Assembly (NCBI GenBank): GCA_024277915.1
Contig: JAJRUG010000079.1
Location: 1 to 37,443, forward strand
Direction of reading: 5' to 3'
DNA: 37,443 bases
From: Gammaproteobacteria bacterium
GTDB lineage: Bacteria > Pseudomonadota > Gammaproteobacteria > Steroidobacterales > GCA-2729495
This document shows positions 1 to 8,051 of the stretch, piece after piece. The notes below the pieces were generated by a model that saw only the letters and a list, made by a program, of their open reading frames with translations, was not told the DNA's origin and made no database searches. The position numbers and the translations under genes were made by a program. Position 1 is the stretch's first letter. The number at the start of each line of letters is the position of its first letter.

Positions 1-461
1 ATCTTAAACCGGGTGAAAAATTGTCCCTTGTCCGGCAACGACAGGATGAGGGAGAAATCATTGCAATGGTGGGTGACGGGATAAATGATTCGCCGGTGCT
101 TGCCGGTGCAGATGTCTCTATTGCGATGGGCAGCGGAACCTCGCTGGCGCAGCATTCAGCAGACTGTGTATTGATGAGTACAGAGCTCACACCAATTGGT
201 ACCGCATTGTCTGTTGCCCGGCGTACGATGCAGGTTGTGCGACAAAATATGGTTTGGGCAATCAGCTATAATATTATCGCCATTCCTCTGGCGGCCGGTG
301 GCTTGATGGCACCTTGGATGGCGGCACTGGGCATGTCGGCCAGCTCACTACTGGTTACCATGAACGCACTGAGGCTGGGTTGGCAAAAAGAAATGACGAA
401 TTCAGTCACGAAAACGACGACATGCTGTGAGCGCGCTGCCGGGCTCGGACAACCGCAATGA
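1..461 (+). CDS. ccoI: CcoI/FixI-type copper P-type ATPase, C-terminal fragment (5' end outside window)
   Basis: This is the C-terminal end of a P1B-type cation ATPase; the frame is open from base 3. It shows the hinge motif GDGINDSPVL, followed by the conserved AMGSG stretch and two final membrane segments ending in a short tail. The CcoI branch exports copper to the periplasm for assembly of the cbb3 oxidase CuB centre. The stop codon overlaps the start of the next gene (ATGA at 458-461), which encodes CcoS; this adjacency is typical of ccoGHIS clusters and is the main reason for preferring CcoI over a general CopA. The metal-binding and phosphorylation domains lie outside the window and cannot be checked. 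Confidence 0.88.
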   Translation, partial: LKPGEKLSLVRQRQDEGEIIAMVGDGINDSPVLAGADVSIAMGSGTSLAQHSADCVLMSTELTPIGTALSVARRTMQVVRQNMVWAISYNIIAIPLAAGGLMAPWMAALGMSASSLLVTMNALRLGWQKEMTNSVTKTTTCCERAAGLGQPQ

Positions 462-616
462 AGATTATCTATTTGCTGATTCCGCTGGGGTTGCTGGTTC
501 TCGCTGCTGCGTTGTGGGCATTTTTCTGGGCTGTCAGATCGGGGCAGTTCGATGATATGGAGACGCCTGCCTGGCGGATACTGCTTGATGACGACAGCAA
601 ACCGCCTCCTGAATAG
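458..616 (+). CDS. ccoS: CcoS, cbb3-type cytochrome oxidase assembly protein
   Basis: A 52-residue protein starting MKIIYLLIP, with one hydrophobic N-terminal membrane segment (about residues 3-25) and a short acidic tail containing GQFDDMETPAWRIL. The GQFDD..P..RIL pattern directly after the helix is the usual CcoS signature. The start overlaps the stop of the upstream ATPase gene by four bases, suggesting translational coupling. CcoS is needed for cofactor insertion during maturation of cbb3 cytochrome oxidase. Its size matches the family (about 45-75 residues). Confidence 0.85.
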   Translation: MKIIYLLIPLGLLVLAAALWAFFWAVRSGQFDDMETPAWRILLDDDSKPPPE

Positions 617-682
617 GCCTATTCCTGCTAAGATTCCCGGCCAGGAAAAACCGTAGTTATTAGCGATCAGGGAGTATTTTCA

Positions 683-1690
683 TTGGAGATTGATGTCATT
701 CTGGAGCCGGATCTTAATCCGGATCAAGTTGCAGAACTTGCCGAGCAGGCAGAAGGCTACGGGATCAGAACGATCTGGACTCAAAACTATGTAGCATCCA
801 GAGACCCCTTTATGTGTCTGATGCCGGCCGCAGGCAGAACCAGCAAAATCGGGCTTGGTGTAGTCGTCATCAGCCCATACGAAATGCACCCGATGAAAAT
901 GGCTAACGCGCTGCTGACACTGAATGAGTGCTGCAAGGGTCGTGCACGAATGGTGGTCGGGGGTGGCGGATATTGGTGCGCTGGCATGGGGATTGAGCCG
1001 GACCGGCTGGTCAGAGCTGTTCGCGAAAGTATCGAGATCATCCGGGGCGGGGCGAAGGGGAAAGCCCTTCGCTATGAGGGCGGAATGTACAAGGCGCGTG
1101 GTTACCATGCATCCTGGGTCACTGATACCCCACCGTTGGTCTATGCTGGCGCAAACCGTGAGCAGATGCTGCGCATGGGGGGCCGCATCGCTGATGGAAT
1201 CATGATGAGTGACGTGCCGCTCAACCTGGTTGAAAATGCTGTACAAACGGTACTCAAATCCGTGGTGGATAATGATCGTGATGTTGATAGTTTCCGCGTT
1301 AGCGATGTATGGGCGTTCCATATCAAGGAGGATCGCGAGCTTGCTATCCGGGAAGGTCGTCGTGAGCTCCTGATACGCGGCCTGCTTGAGCAGTGGTATC
1401 TGAAATCGTTCATGAACGATGAGGACTGCGAAACCGTGAAGAACAATATGACGGGGTTTTTCAAAGCTTATCGGGCAAGGAGCCATGAGATCGAGGGTGT
1501 CCCTGACCGGGTCATCAATCAGTTACTGGATAATCTCACCTTGACCGGTGGGCTCGAGGAATTGCCTGATAAACTGGAAGCGCTCCGGAGATTTCGGGCA
1601 GCAGGTGTCAATGAACTTGCGCTGCGTTTGCACGATGATCCAGCCGACGCGATTAAGATAATCGGTGAGCAGGTGATGCCATCTCTATAA
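683..1690 (+). CDS. LLM-class (luciferase-like) flavin-dependent oxidoreductase
   Basis: A 335-residue protein resembling the bacterial luciferase-like monooxygenase family, a TIM barrel that uses reduced FMN or F420. Seen directly: an N-terminal strand with DVILEPDLNPDQVAELAEQA, an early IWTQNYVASRDPF segment, RARMVVGGGG in the middle, and PPLVYAGANREQMLRMGGR, typical of the second half of these barrels. The start is a TTG, chosen because AGGGAG (669-674) lies 8 bases upstream. The substrate cannot be told. The next gene encodes a FAD-dependent 2-hydroxyacid dehydrogenase-like protein, so the pair may act in one catabolic route, but that is inference. Confidence 0.75.
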   Translation: MEIDVILEPDLNPDQVAELAEQAEGYGIRTIWTQNYVASRDPFMCLMPAAGRTSKIGLGVVVISPYEMHPMKMANALLTLNECCKGRARMVVGGGGYWCAGMGIEPDRLVRAVRESIEIIRGGAKGKALRYEGGMYKARGYHASWVTDTPPLVYAGANREQMLRMGGRIADGIMMSDVPLNLVENAVQTVLKSVVDNDRDVDSFRVSDVWAFHIKEDRELAIREGRRELLIRGLLEQWYLKSFMNDEDCETVKNNMTGFFKAYRARSHEIEGVPDRVINQLLDNLTLTGGLEELPDKLEALRRFRAAGVNELALRLHDDPADAIKIIGEQVMPSL

Positions 1691-1711
1691 TATTTCGTAA
1701 TAACAATAAGA

Positions 1712-1717
1712 TATAAT
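1712..1717 (+). promoter_or_regulatory. Possible -10 element (TATAAT) before the FAD-linked dehydrogenase gene
   Basis: The 56-base gap between the two genes is very AT-rich and carries a perfect TATAAT, 29 bases upstream of the GTG start. No good -35 hexamer sits 16-18 bases upstream, so the hexamer may be a by-product of base composition. Confidence 0.25.
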
Positions 1718-1746
1718 ATAAACCTGATTAAATATTTAGATATGCT

Positions 1747-3135
1747 GTGAGCGGCATTGCATCCAGATTTTCAGAAATACTCGGACAGGACGCCGTTCTG
1801 ACTGCGGACAGCTTGCGGGATCGGAAATCGGGTTTATGGGCCGCCGAAGACCATGTCCGTGCTGCTTTTCTGGTCAGGCCTGCAGACACTGCCGGCGTGT
1901 CAGCAGCGCTTGCCCTGTGTGATGAACTAAACCAGACAGTCGTTGTGCACGGCGGGTTGACCGGTGTAGTACAGGGTGCAGTGACAACGGAACAGGACAT
2001 GGTCGTTTCACTCGAGCGGATGAACCAGATCGAGGAAATCGATCCCATCGGCCGAACCATGACAGTTCAAGCCGGCATCACACTGCAAAAAGTGCAGGAG
2101 GCTGCAGAGGATCATGACCTGATGTTTCCACTGGACCTTGGTGCACGTGGGACGGCGACCCTGGGCGGCAACGCCGCCACCAATGCCGGGGGTAACCGGG
2201 TATTACGATACGGAGTCACGAGAGACCTGATTCTTGGACTTGAGGCCGTGCTGTCTGATGGAACCATCATATCTTCAATGAACAGCATGCTGAAAAACAA
2301 TGCTGGCTATGATCTGAAACAATTATTCATCGGCACCGAGGGTACTTTGGGGATCGTGACCCGGCTGGTGCTTCGTCTGGTACAACGCCCGACGAGTCAG
2401 GATACTGCTTTCGTAGCTTTACGCAGTTTCAGCCAGGTAACGGCTTTCCTGAATTATATGGACGGCGCCCTGGGAGGTTGTCTCAGTGCCTTCGAAGTGC
2501 TCTGGGAAGATTTTTACCAATTTCTGCTCTCGGGAACACCACCGTTGGCACCTGGCCATCCCTACTATGTGTTAATCGAGTCACTCGGCGGTGATCAAAA
2601 GACAGATAGTCAACGGTTCCAGGCTGCTCTCGAGACTGCCCTGAAGCAAGAAATCCTGATCGATGCCGTCGTTGCGCAATCACAGCGAGAGCGGGATGCA
2701 ATGTGGGCCATCAGGGATGATGTTGAGAAGCTGCTGCAGGTAAAGCCCCTGTTTCTGTTTGATATCAGCTTGCCGTTAAAGGCAACAGGCGACTACGTTG
2801 CTGAAGTACGAGAAGAATTAACGAAGCGCTGGCCAGATCTTCAGCTCTACATTTTCGGGCACCTGGGTGACGGCAACATTCATCTTGCGATCAGCGCTGG
2901 CAGCGAAGATGGCAACGCAAGAAGCGAAGTAGAAAAACTGGTCTACCAGCCACTAGGTGAGATCGGAGGCTCTATTTCCGCCGAACATGGCATTGGCCTG
3001 GAAAAGCTGCCGTATCTCTCACTATGCAGAACCCAGGCCGAAATAACCCTGATGCATACCCTCAAGCACGCTCTCGACCCAAAAAACCTGCTAAACCCAG
3101 GCAAAGTTTTACCATCTGGGGTCGGACCTCGATAA
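1747..3135 (+). CDS. FAD-binding oxidoreductase of the GlcD / D-lactate dehydrogenase family
   Basis: A 462-residue enzyme with an N-terminal PCMH-type FAD domain (about 35-215) and a C-terminal FAD-oxidase cap. Diagnostic stretches are PLDLGARGTATLGGNAAT near residue 128, IGTEGTLGIVTRL near 195, HLGDGNIHL near 375 and SAEHGIGLEK near 411; the last two carry the metal and substrate histidines of this family. Members oxidise D-2-hydroxyacids such as D-lactate, glycolate or 2-hydroxyglutarate. The GTG start has no clear Shine-Dalgarno. The usual C-terminus NPGKVLP is followed here by SGVGPR, encoded partly by the left arm of an inverted-repeat element that also supplies the TAA stop. The exact substrate is unknown. 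Confidence 0.85.
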   Translation: MSGIASRFSEILGQDAVLTADSLRDRKSGLWAAEDHVRAAFLVRPADTAGVSAALALCDELNQTVVVHGGLTGVVQGAVTTEQDMVVSLERMNQIEEIDPIGRTMTVQAGITLQKVQEAAEDHDLMFPLDLGARGTATLGGNAATNAGGNRVLRYGVTRDLILGLEAVLSDGTIISSMNSMLKNNAGYDLKQLFIGTEGTLGIVTRLVLRLVQRPTSQDTAFVALRSFSQVTAFLNYMDGALGGCLSAFEVLWEDFYQFLLSGTPPLAPGHPYYVLIESLGGDQKTDSQRFQAALETALKQEILIDAVVAQSQRERDAMWAIRDDVEKLLQVKPLFLFDISLPLKATGDYVAEVREELTKRWPDLQLYIFGHLGDGNIHLAISAGSEDGNARSEVEKLVYQPLGEIGGSISAEHGIGLEKLPYLSLCRTQAEITLMHTLKHALDPKNLLNPGKVLPSGVGPR

Positions 3136-3359
3136 GTTACTGGTACTACAAGAAAAATATGAATATTCAGCCCGGTTATAGGCCTTGGAGCCATGTTTTC
3201 AGGGCGAAAAACATAGCTTTAAGAGGGAAAAGAGCATGAGTGAATTGCGACAGCTTAGAGTGTCGATTTTGCACCTGAAATTGTAGGTATAAGGCAGATT
3301 TCATCAGAAATTAGCTGGGTTTTCTTCTTATAATCAGTCAGTTATCGAGGTCCGACCCC
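3118..3359. mobile_element. MITE- or REP-pair-like element bounded by 18-bp perfect inverted repeats
   Basis: GGGGTCGGACCTCGATAA at 3118-3135 recurs as its exact reverse complement at 3342-3359. Similarity continues imperfectly for about 20 more bases inward (ACTGGTACTACAAGAA against ACTGATTATAAGAAGAA). The interior of about 206 bp has no convincing gene; it contains a hairpin ATGTTTT...AAAACAT near 3193-3214 and a 16-codon ORF at 3236-3286. The element lies tail-to-tail between convergent genes. The left arm encodes the last residues and the stop of the FAD enzyme; the right arm encodes the last residues of the regulator, whose stop lies just inside. Repeats of the GGGGTC(A/G)GACC type are recalled next to REP-associated Y1 transposases, but no transposase is present here. 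Confidence 0.6.
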
Positions 3360-4927
3360 GCCAGCAAATCCTGCCGGATCTGTTCCAGGGGGGCTCCCTT
3401 GGGTTTTACAGGGTGATGGCCGCAGCGTTCTACGCTCGGGCATGCACCGCGGCGTGGACAAATTACTCTTGCTGGCTGATTCAGTCCCTGCTCGATCCAG
3501 GCGATATTCAATACGCGAGCGACACTTTTCAGTTCTTTGTATAAGGAGTCGGGAAGCATGGCCTCCCCACCGTTCGACTGGCAATGTTCGACAGCCTCAT
3601 CGAGCAGTGCATCGGCATTAATTCCGCGTGATTGCAGTGCTGGGATCAAATCGAGTCCGACTGAAATGACGTGCTTGTTATCCGCAACATCTGTGGTTCG
3701 CAGTGACAGGCAACAGTATAGACGGTAGATATCCTTGTCTTTGAGCAGTGAAATCTGGGTAACAGGTTTTCTGGCTCCGGAATTATCCAGCAATCGAAAT
3801 ACTGCCCACTGTGGGCAGGGGTCGCTGACCATCGTCATATTGCCCCAGGGCAGAGGGATACCATTGCCACGGTACACAGCACGCAATCGGCCTGGTGGAT
3901 AAGCGTCAAAGTAATGCCAGTGCGGGTAGGGTGATACCGAAGTCATCCTGCGCATGACGACGGCTGCAGTCAGTCCGACTTTGTCGCCGGCCAGCGGGTC
4001 GTAAGTTTCCCTAACCAGGAAGCGTCTAAACGGGAGCCTGGGGCTCAATAGCGCTGCTGCGAAATAACTGCATTCAAAATCACGCCAGGCAAACAGGATA
4101 TCCCGAGCATTCATATCGTCGGATTCGCTACGGCTGGTACCTGCCGGCGAGCCGAACAAACCGCCAGCAGCCTGAATCGATTTTAGTCCATCTCCGTTAT
4201 GCAGCACCTTGTGACCGAGATAGCCTGCCAGTTCGTATTTCAGCCGTTGCGGACTGGCGCGCAGCCGTTTATTCACATAAACAGTACCCGAACCGGGTCC
4301 GGCCCCCTCGAAAAAAGAACACATCAGTGTTTTGGATATATTACCTGATGCATCTTTTTCGCTAGTGAGCGGTTGATCAAACCAGGAAATTTTCAGGCCA
4401 TGATGTTTAAACAGACCAAGCAGGTCTTTCTCGTCTACAGGAAACCGCTTGCCCCCCGTTTCTTCTGCTGCCCGCTCAAGATCCGGGAAGCGGTTCTGCT
4501 GCATCTCCTGATGTGACCGAATCAACAGTTGTGCGAATTGACGGCCGGTCGTACCCGTCTGTGACAACAGCTCGGGAAGAGCAGTCTGCAGCAGCGGTTT
4601 CGAGAACAGGAAGTCAGGTTCCAGCGGGATCCCCTTCAGGCCACCGCTTCGCTCAGGGGGCGAGGGGACATCAGTCTCGAGGTTTTCATCCAGAAACCAG
4701 CTTATGTCACGTTGAAAAACATCCGACATCAATTGTAATAACTGTGGAGAAGGTACACGTTTGCCGGTCTCAATCATGCTGAGATAGGACACAGAAGGAG
4801 CCGCCTGAGCATCGAGCTGGATACAGCGCGTTGAAAGATCTTCAAGCGTCAGCCCATTCCTTTTGCGTAGCGCCCGGATCTTGGAGCCAAGAAAGTGGGT
4901 ATTGCGCTGTAGTGTTACTTTTGACAT
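3338..4927 (-). CDS. ScfR/RamB-type XRE regulator with degenerate ImmA/IrrE-like domain
   Basis: A 529-residue regulator. From the chosen start, residues about 10-65 form an XRE helix-turn-helix (SKIRALRKRNGLTLEDLS, then SYLSMIETGKRVPSPQLL). A central region resembles the IrrE/ImmA peptidase fold, but the HExxH motif is replaced by KYELAGYLGHKVLH, so it is probably a ligand-sensing relic. The C-terminus has three cysteines in CPRRGACPSVERC. Relatives (RamB, PccR) sense short-chain acyl-CoA and control acetate or propionate use. The start is the ATG at 4927; an upstream in-frame ATG at 4954 would add nine residues but lies inside the operator. It diverges from aceB and shares the repeat-bearing promoter, so it probably controls both aceBA and itself. 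Its final residues are encoded by an inverted-repeat arm. Confidence 0.85.
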   Translation of the reverse strand: MSKVTLQRNTHFLGSKIRALRKRNGLTLEDLSTRCIQLDAQAAPSVSYLSMIETGKRVPSPQLLQLMSDVFQRDISWFLDENLETDVPSPPERSGGLKGIPLEPDFLFSKPLLQTALPELLSQTGTTGRQFAQLLIRSHQEMQQNRFPDLERAAEETGGKRFPVDEKDLLGLFKHHGLKISWFDQPLTSEKDASGNISKTLMCSFFEGAGPGSGTVYVNKRLRASPQRLKYELAGYLGHKVLHNGDGLKSIQAAGGLFGSPAGTSRSESDDMNARDILFAWRDFECSYFAAALLSPRLPFRRFLVRETYDPLAGDKVGLTAAVVMRRMTSVSPYPHWHYFDAYPPGRLRAVYRGNGIPLPWGNMTMVSDPCPQWAVFRLLDNSGARKPVTQISLLKDKDIYRLYCCLSLRTTDVADNKHVISVGLDLIPALQSRGINADALLDEAVEHCQSNGGEAMLPDSLYKELKSVARVLNIAWIEQGLNQPARVICPRRGACPSVERCGHHPVKPKGAPLEQIRQDLLAGSDLDN

Positions 4928-4942
4928 AAAAACGAATAATAT

Positions 4943-4984
4943 TGTGAAATTCACACTGTGAAATTTCTATTGTGAAAATATCCT
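4943..4984. promoter_or_regulatory. Operator: three TGTGAAA direct repeats with 14-bp period
   Basis: Three consecutive 14-bp units begin at 4943, 4957 and 4971: TGTGAAATTCACAC, TGTGAAATTTCTAT and TGTGAAAATATCCT. The first also forms a 13-bp palindrome (TGTGAA-A-TTCACA, 4943-4955). They fill the space between the regulator and aceB. A TATTAT at 4984-4989 could be the aceB -10, with no recognisable -35 at its proper distance; TATTAT on the minus strand at 4936-4941 could serve the regulator. A regulator bound here would cover both promoters. Confidence 0.6.
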
Positions 4985-4995
4985 ATTATTTTACC

Positions 4996-5022
4996 ATGAG
5001 CTCGGGTACCTTTCTGCTATGA
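4996..5022 (+). other. Possible 8-codon leader ORF overlapping the aceB start
   Basis: An ATG at 4996 opens MSSGTFLL and stops at TGA 5020-5022, overlapping the aceB start (ATGA at 5019-5022). Neither start has a strong Shine-Dalgarno, so this could couple translation to aceB, or be chance. Confidence 0.25.
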
Positions 5023-6635
5023 ATTCCAATAAACCATTGGTACAGGCGGCTGCGGATGTTGATATCACAATCAATGCGACGTCAACACCCCACCAGAATG
5101 AGATCCTTACCCCCGAGGCGATCAGCTTTCTGGCGACTCTGCAACGTCGTTTTAACCAAAGAAGGCTTGAATTATTGGCACGCCGCGTTGAGCGACAGGC
5201 TGAGCTGGACTCAGGAGCAATGCCGGATTTTCTGCCGGAAACAGCAGATATCCGGGCTGCGGACTGGAAGATTGCTGATATACCAGCAGATCTCGAAGAT
5301 CGGCGGGTAGAAATTACCGGGCCGATTGATCGCAAGATGATCATCAATGCCCTGAACTCCAATGTAAAAACCTTTATGGCAGACTGTGAGGATTCCTGCT
5401 CACCAACCTGGGAAAACGTGGTCGAAGGACAGGCCAATTTGCGTGATGCTGCACTCGGAACAATCAGCTATACCAATCCAGCCACCGGGAAATTCTATGA
5501 ACTCGCCAAAGATCCTGCAGTACTCATCGTGCGCCCGCGGGGCTGGCATCTGGATGAAGCGCATGTAGTGGTCGATGGTCAGCCCATGTCGGGCAGTCTG
5601 TTCGATTTTGGTCTGTACTTTTTTCACAATGCCAGGAACCTGATCGAACGAGGTACCGGTCCTTATTTTTATCTGCCAAAGCTGGAAAGCCATCTTGAGG
5701 CGCGGCTTTGGAATGATGTATTCATCGCAGCTCAGGATCTGCTTGGGGTCCCTCAGGGTACCATCAAGGCCACTGTGCTGATTGAAACCATCCTTGCTGC
5801 ATTCGAGATGGATGAGATCCTATACGAGCTGCGCGAGCACAACTCAGGATTGAATTGCGGTCGTTGGGATTACATTTTCAGTTTTATCAAAAAATTCCGG
5901 AATAACCCTGATTTTGTGCTGCCCGATCGCTCGGCTGTCACGATGGAAAAGCATTTTCTCAAGTCTTACGTCAGTCTTCTTATTCGTACCTGTCATCGGC
6001 GTGGTGCCCATGCGATGGGCGGGATGGCTGCACAGATACCAATCAAGAATGATGAAGCAGCGAACGATGCAGCAATGGCTGCGGTCAAAGCAGACAAGAC
6101 CAGGGAAGCTGAAGCAGGGCATGATGGCACCTGGGTCGCACATCCGGGTCTTGCTCCCATTGCCATGGCAGCGTTCGATGCGGTGATGACCGGGCCGAAT
6201 CAACTGGATGTCCTGCGCGAGGATGTCGAAATCACGGCAGACGATCTGCTTCGCCCACTGAAAGGGGCAATTACCGAAGCCGGGCTGCGTCATAACATTC
6301 GTGTCGGGGTGCAGTATGTCGCAGCATGGCTGGGCGGTAACGGTTGCGTTCCTCTTTATAACCTTATGGAAGATGCAGCAACCGCAGAAATCAGCCGTAC
6401 CCAGGTCTGGCAGTGGCTTCACCATGAGGTACATCTTGATGATGGCCGTATGATCACCAGAGAGTTATTTGATTCGTTATTCGCTGAAGAACTTGACGTG
6501 GTGCGTTCCGAAGTGGGAGACCAGCGTTATCAGAATGGACATTTTAAGGAGGCAGCGGAAATGTTCGCTGCCATGATTACCAACCCGGAACTCGATAATT
6601 TTCTGACAGTTCCAGCATACGCATACCTTGAATAG
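5019..6635 (+). CDS. aceB: Malate synthase A
   Basis: A 538-residue enzyme condensing glyoxylate and acetyl-CoA to malate, the second step of the glyoxylate shunt. The length fits the A isoform (about 530-540). Clear family segments are [19 protein letters not shown] near 115, [11 protein letters not shown] near 170 and the [11 protein letters not shown] signature near 281. The start follows a 91-base gap after the divergent regulator; no strong ribosome site is visible. Isocitrate lyase follows after 20 bases, so the two enzymes form an operon. There is no aceK downstream, unlike the enterobacterial aceBAK operon. Confidence 0.95.
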   Translation: MNSNKPLVQAAADVDITINATSTPHQNEILTPEAISFLATLQRRFNQRRLELLARRVERQAELDSGAMPDFLPETADIRAADWKIADIPADLEDRRVEITGPIDRKMIINALNSNVKTFMADCEDSCSPTWENVVEGQANLRDAALGTISYTNPATGKFYELAKDPAVLIVRPRGWHLDEAHVVVDGQPMSGSLFDFGLYFFHNARNLIERGTGPYFYLPKLESHLEARLWNDVFIAAQDLLGVPQGTIKATVLIETILAAFEMDEILYELREHNSGLNCGRWDYIFSFIKKFRNNPDFVLPDRSAVTMEKHFLKSYVSLLIRTCHRRGAHAMGGMAAQIPIKNDEAANDAAMAAVKADKTREAEAGHDGTWVAHPGLAPIAMAAFDAVMTGPNQLDVLREDVEITADDLLRPLKGAITEAGLRHNIRVGVQYVAAWLGGNGCVPLYNLMEDAATAEISRTQVWQWLHHEVHLDDGRMITRELFDSLFAEELDVVRSEVGDQRYQNGHFKEAAEMFAAMITNPELDNFLTVPAYAYLE

Positions 6636-6655
6636 GGAGCACATAGGGAGAGCTC

Positions 6656-7954
6656 ATGAGTACTCACGCAAAAGACATTAAGGCACTTGAAGCAGATTGG
6701 GCGGACAGCCCGCGCTGGAAAGACGTCACGCGAACCTATTCGGCAGCAGATGTCATTCGACTGCGAGGTTCCGTTCACATTGAGCACTCACTGGCCCGGT
6801 TGGGCGCTGAAAAATTCTGGCGGCTACTGTCTACCGAGAATGTTGTATCAGCACTTGGGGCACTGACCGGAAATCAGGCAATTCAGGAAGTCGAGGCTGG
6901 CCTCAAGGCGATTTATTGCTCGGGTTGGCAGGTTGCCGGTGATGGGAATACATCAGCGGAGATGTACCCCGATCAAAGCCTCTACCCGGTGGACTCTGTG
7001 CCGAAGATGGTAGAGCGGATCAACAATGCCCTGGTACGTACTGACGAAATTCACTGGATGAATGATGATAACTCCATCGACTGGCTGGCGCCGATTATTG
7101 CGGATGCCGAGGCCGGGTTTGGCGGCAATCTGAATGCCTTCGAGCTCATGAAGCATATGATTCGGGCAGGTGCGGCGGCAGTCCATTTCGAAGATCAACT
7201 ATCATCAGCAAAGAAGTGTGGCCACATGGGCGGCAAGGTGCTGGTGCCAACCCAGGAGGCGATCAACAAATTGATATCAGCAAGGCTTGCGGCGGACACC
7301 ATGGGCGTACCCACGGTGATCATCGCGCGAACAGATGCCAATGCTGCCAATCTGATTACAGCGGACTGGGATACACGGGATCACAAGTTCCTGACCAGTG
7401 AGCGATCCGAAGACGGCTTCCATCGCGTAGTGCCCGGCATCGAACAGGCGATTGATCGAGGATTATCTTATGCGCCCTATGCAGACCTGCTTTGGTGCGA
7501 AACTTCAAAACCGGATCTGGCTGAAGCACGGCATTTTGCCGATGCGATTCATGCTGAATACCCCGATCAGTTGCTCGCCTACAACTGTTCCCCATCATTC
7601 AACTGGAAAGCCAATCTCGATGACGCAACAATGAAAAGCTTCCGGGAGGATCTGGCGGCGATGGGCTACAAATATCAGTTCATTACTCTGGCAGGCTGGC
7701 ATGCGCTGAATCTGAGCATGTTTGAGTTGAGCAGAGCGTACAAGGCGGAAGGTATGTATGCCTACTCGAAACTGCAGCAGCAGGAGTTCGCAAACGAACA
7801 GCACGGATTTCGTGCAGCGAAACATCAGGCATTTGTTGGCACCGGTTATTTTGATGCGGTACAGAATGTCATTACGGCAGGGTCTGCATCTACTTCCGCA
7901 ATGGAAGGCAGCACCGAAGAAGAACAGTTTCAGGCGCAGTCCAAAACAGGATAG
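6656..7954 (+). CDS. aceA: Isocitrate lyase
   Basis: A 432-residue enzyme cleaving isocitrate to glyoxylate and succinate. The catalytic motif KKCGHMGG lies at about residues 186-193 with the active cysteine at 188. Also visible are GWQVAGD near residue 85, the acid-rich ADAEAGFGG segment that binds Mg2+, and YNCSPSFNW near 305. A ribosome site AGGGAG (6645-6650) precedes the ATG. The length matches the short bacterial form. Its placement 20 bases after malate synthase gives a two-gene glyoxylate operon under the divergent ScfR-type regulator. Confidence 0.96.
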   Translation: MSTHAKDIKALEADWADSPRWKDVTRTYSAADVIRLRGSVHIEHSLARLGAEKFWRLLSTENVVSALGALTGNQAIQEVEAGLKAIYCSGWQVAGDGNTSAEMYPDQSLYPVDSVPKMVERINNALVRTDEIHWMNDDNSIDWLAPIIADAEAGFGGNLNAFELMKHMIRAGAAAVHFEDQLSSAKKCGHMGGKVLVPTQEAINKLISARLAADTMGVPTVIIARTDANAANLITADWDTRDHKFLTSERSEDGFHRVVPGIEQAIDRGLSYAPYADLLWCETSKPDLAEARHFADAIHAEYPDQLLAYNCSPSFNWKANLDDATMKSFREDLAAMGYKYQFITLAGWHALNLSMFELSRAYKAEGMYAYSKLQQQEFANEQHGFRAAKHQAFVGTGYFDAVQNVITAGSASTSAMEGSTEEEQFQAQSKTG

Positions 7955-7975
7955 GCCATTCAGTTCAATTGGAGG

Positions 7976-8033
7976 GCAGGGCGGCGGTGTCTTGGGGAAG
8001 GGAGGAATACCCGGATATCGCCCCGCTGCTTTT
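7976..8033 (+). terminator. Probable intrinsic terminator after aceA
   Basis: A 16-base arm (7976-7991) pairs with 8014-8029 with two mismatches and two G-U pairs, and TTTT follows at 8030-8033. It lies between aceA and the convergent SDR gene. The loop is long (22 bases), so the call is moderate. Confidence 0.4.
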
Positions 8034-8051
8034 CGGGCGCATCGAGTGCTC

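Noticed and set aside
422-433. The 12-mer ATGCTGTGAGCG occurs at 422 and again at 1742.
   Set aside because: The flanks share nothing and one copy lies within the ATPase gene; a coincidence of common codons.
612-623. AATAGGCCTATT, a perfect palindrome overlapping the ccoS stop.
   Set aside because: No U-run follows and the arms are too close to form a terminator; no related copies were seen.
680-1486. A 268-codon open frame on the minus strand opposite the flavin oxidoreductase gene.
   Set aside because: The protein has no recognisable domain, while the plus-strand frame is a clear LLM-family enzyme with a ribosome site; the opposite frame is a by-product of codon bias.
3236-3286. A 16-codon ORF with a purine-rich stretch upstream, inside the inverted-repeat element.
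   Set aside because: Too short and without any recognisable similarity to be called a gene; it may be chance within the element.
4998-5026. SacI, KpnI and EcoRI sites close together (GAGCTC, GGTACC, GAATTC), resembling a cloning polylinker.
   Set aside because: The spacing and order differ from common polylinkers, and the sequence runs straight into a natural aceB start with no vector sequence; chance is the simpler view.
5844-6434. A 196-codon minus-strand frame within aceB.
   Set aside because: It lies entirely opposite conserved malate synthase motifs and has no family features of its own.
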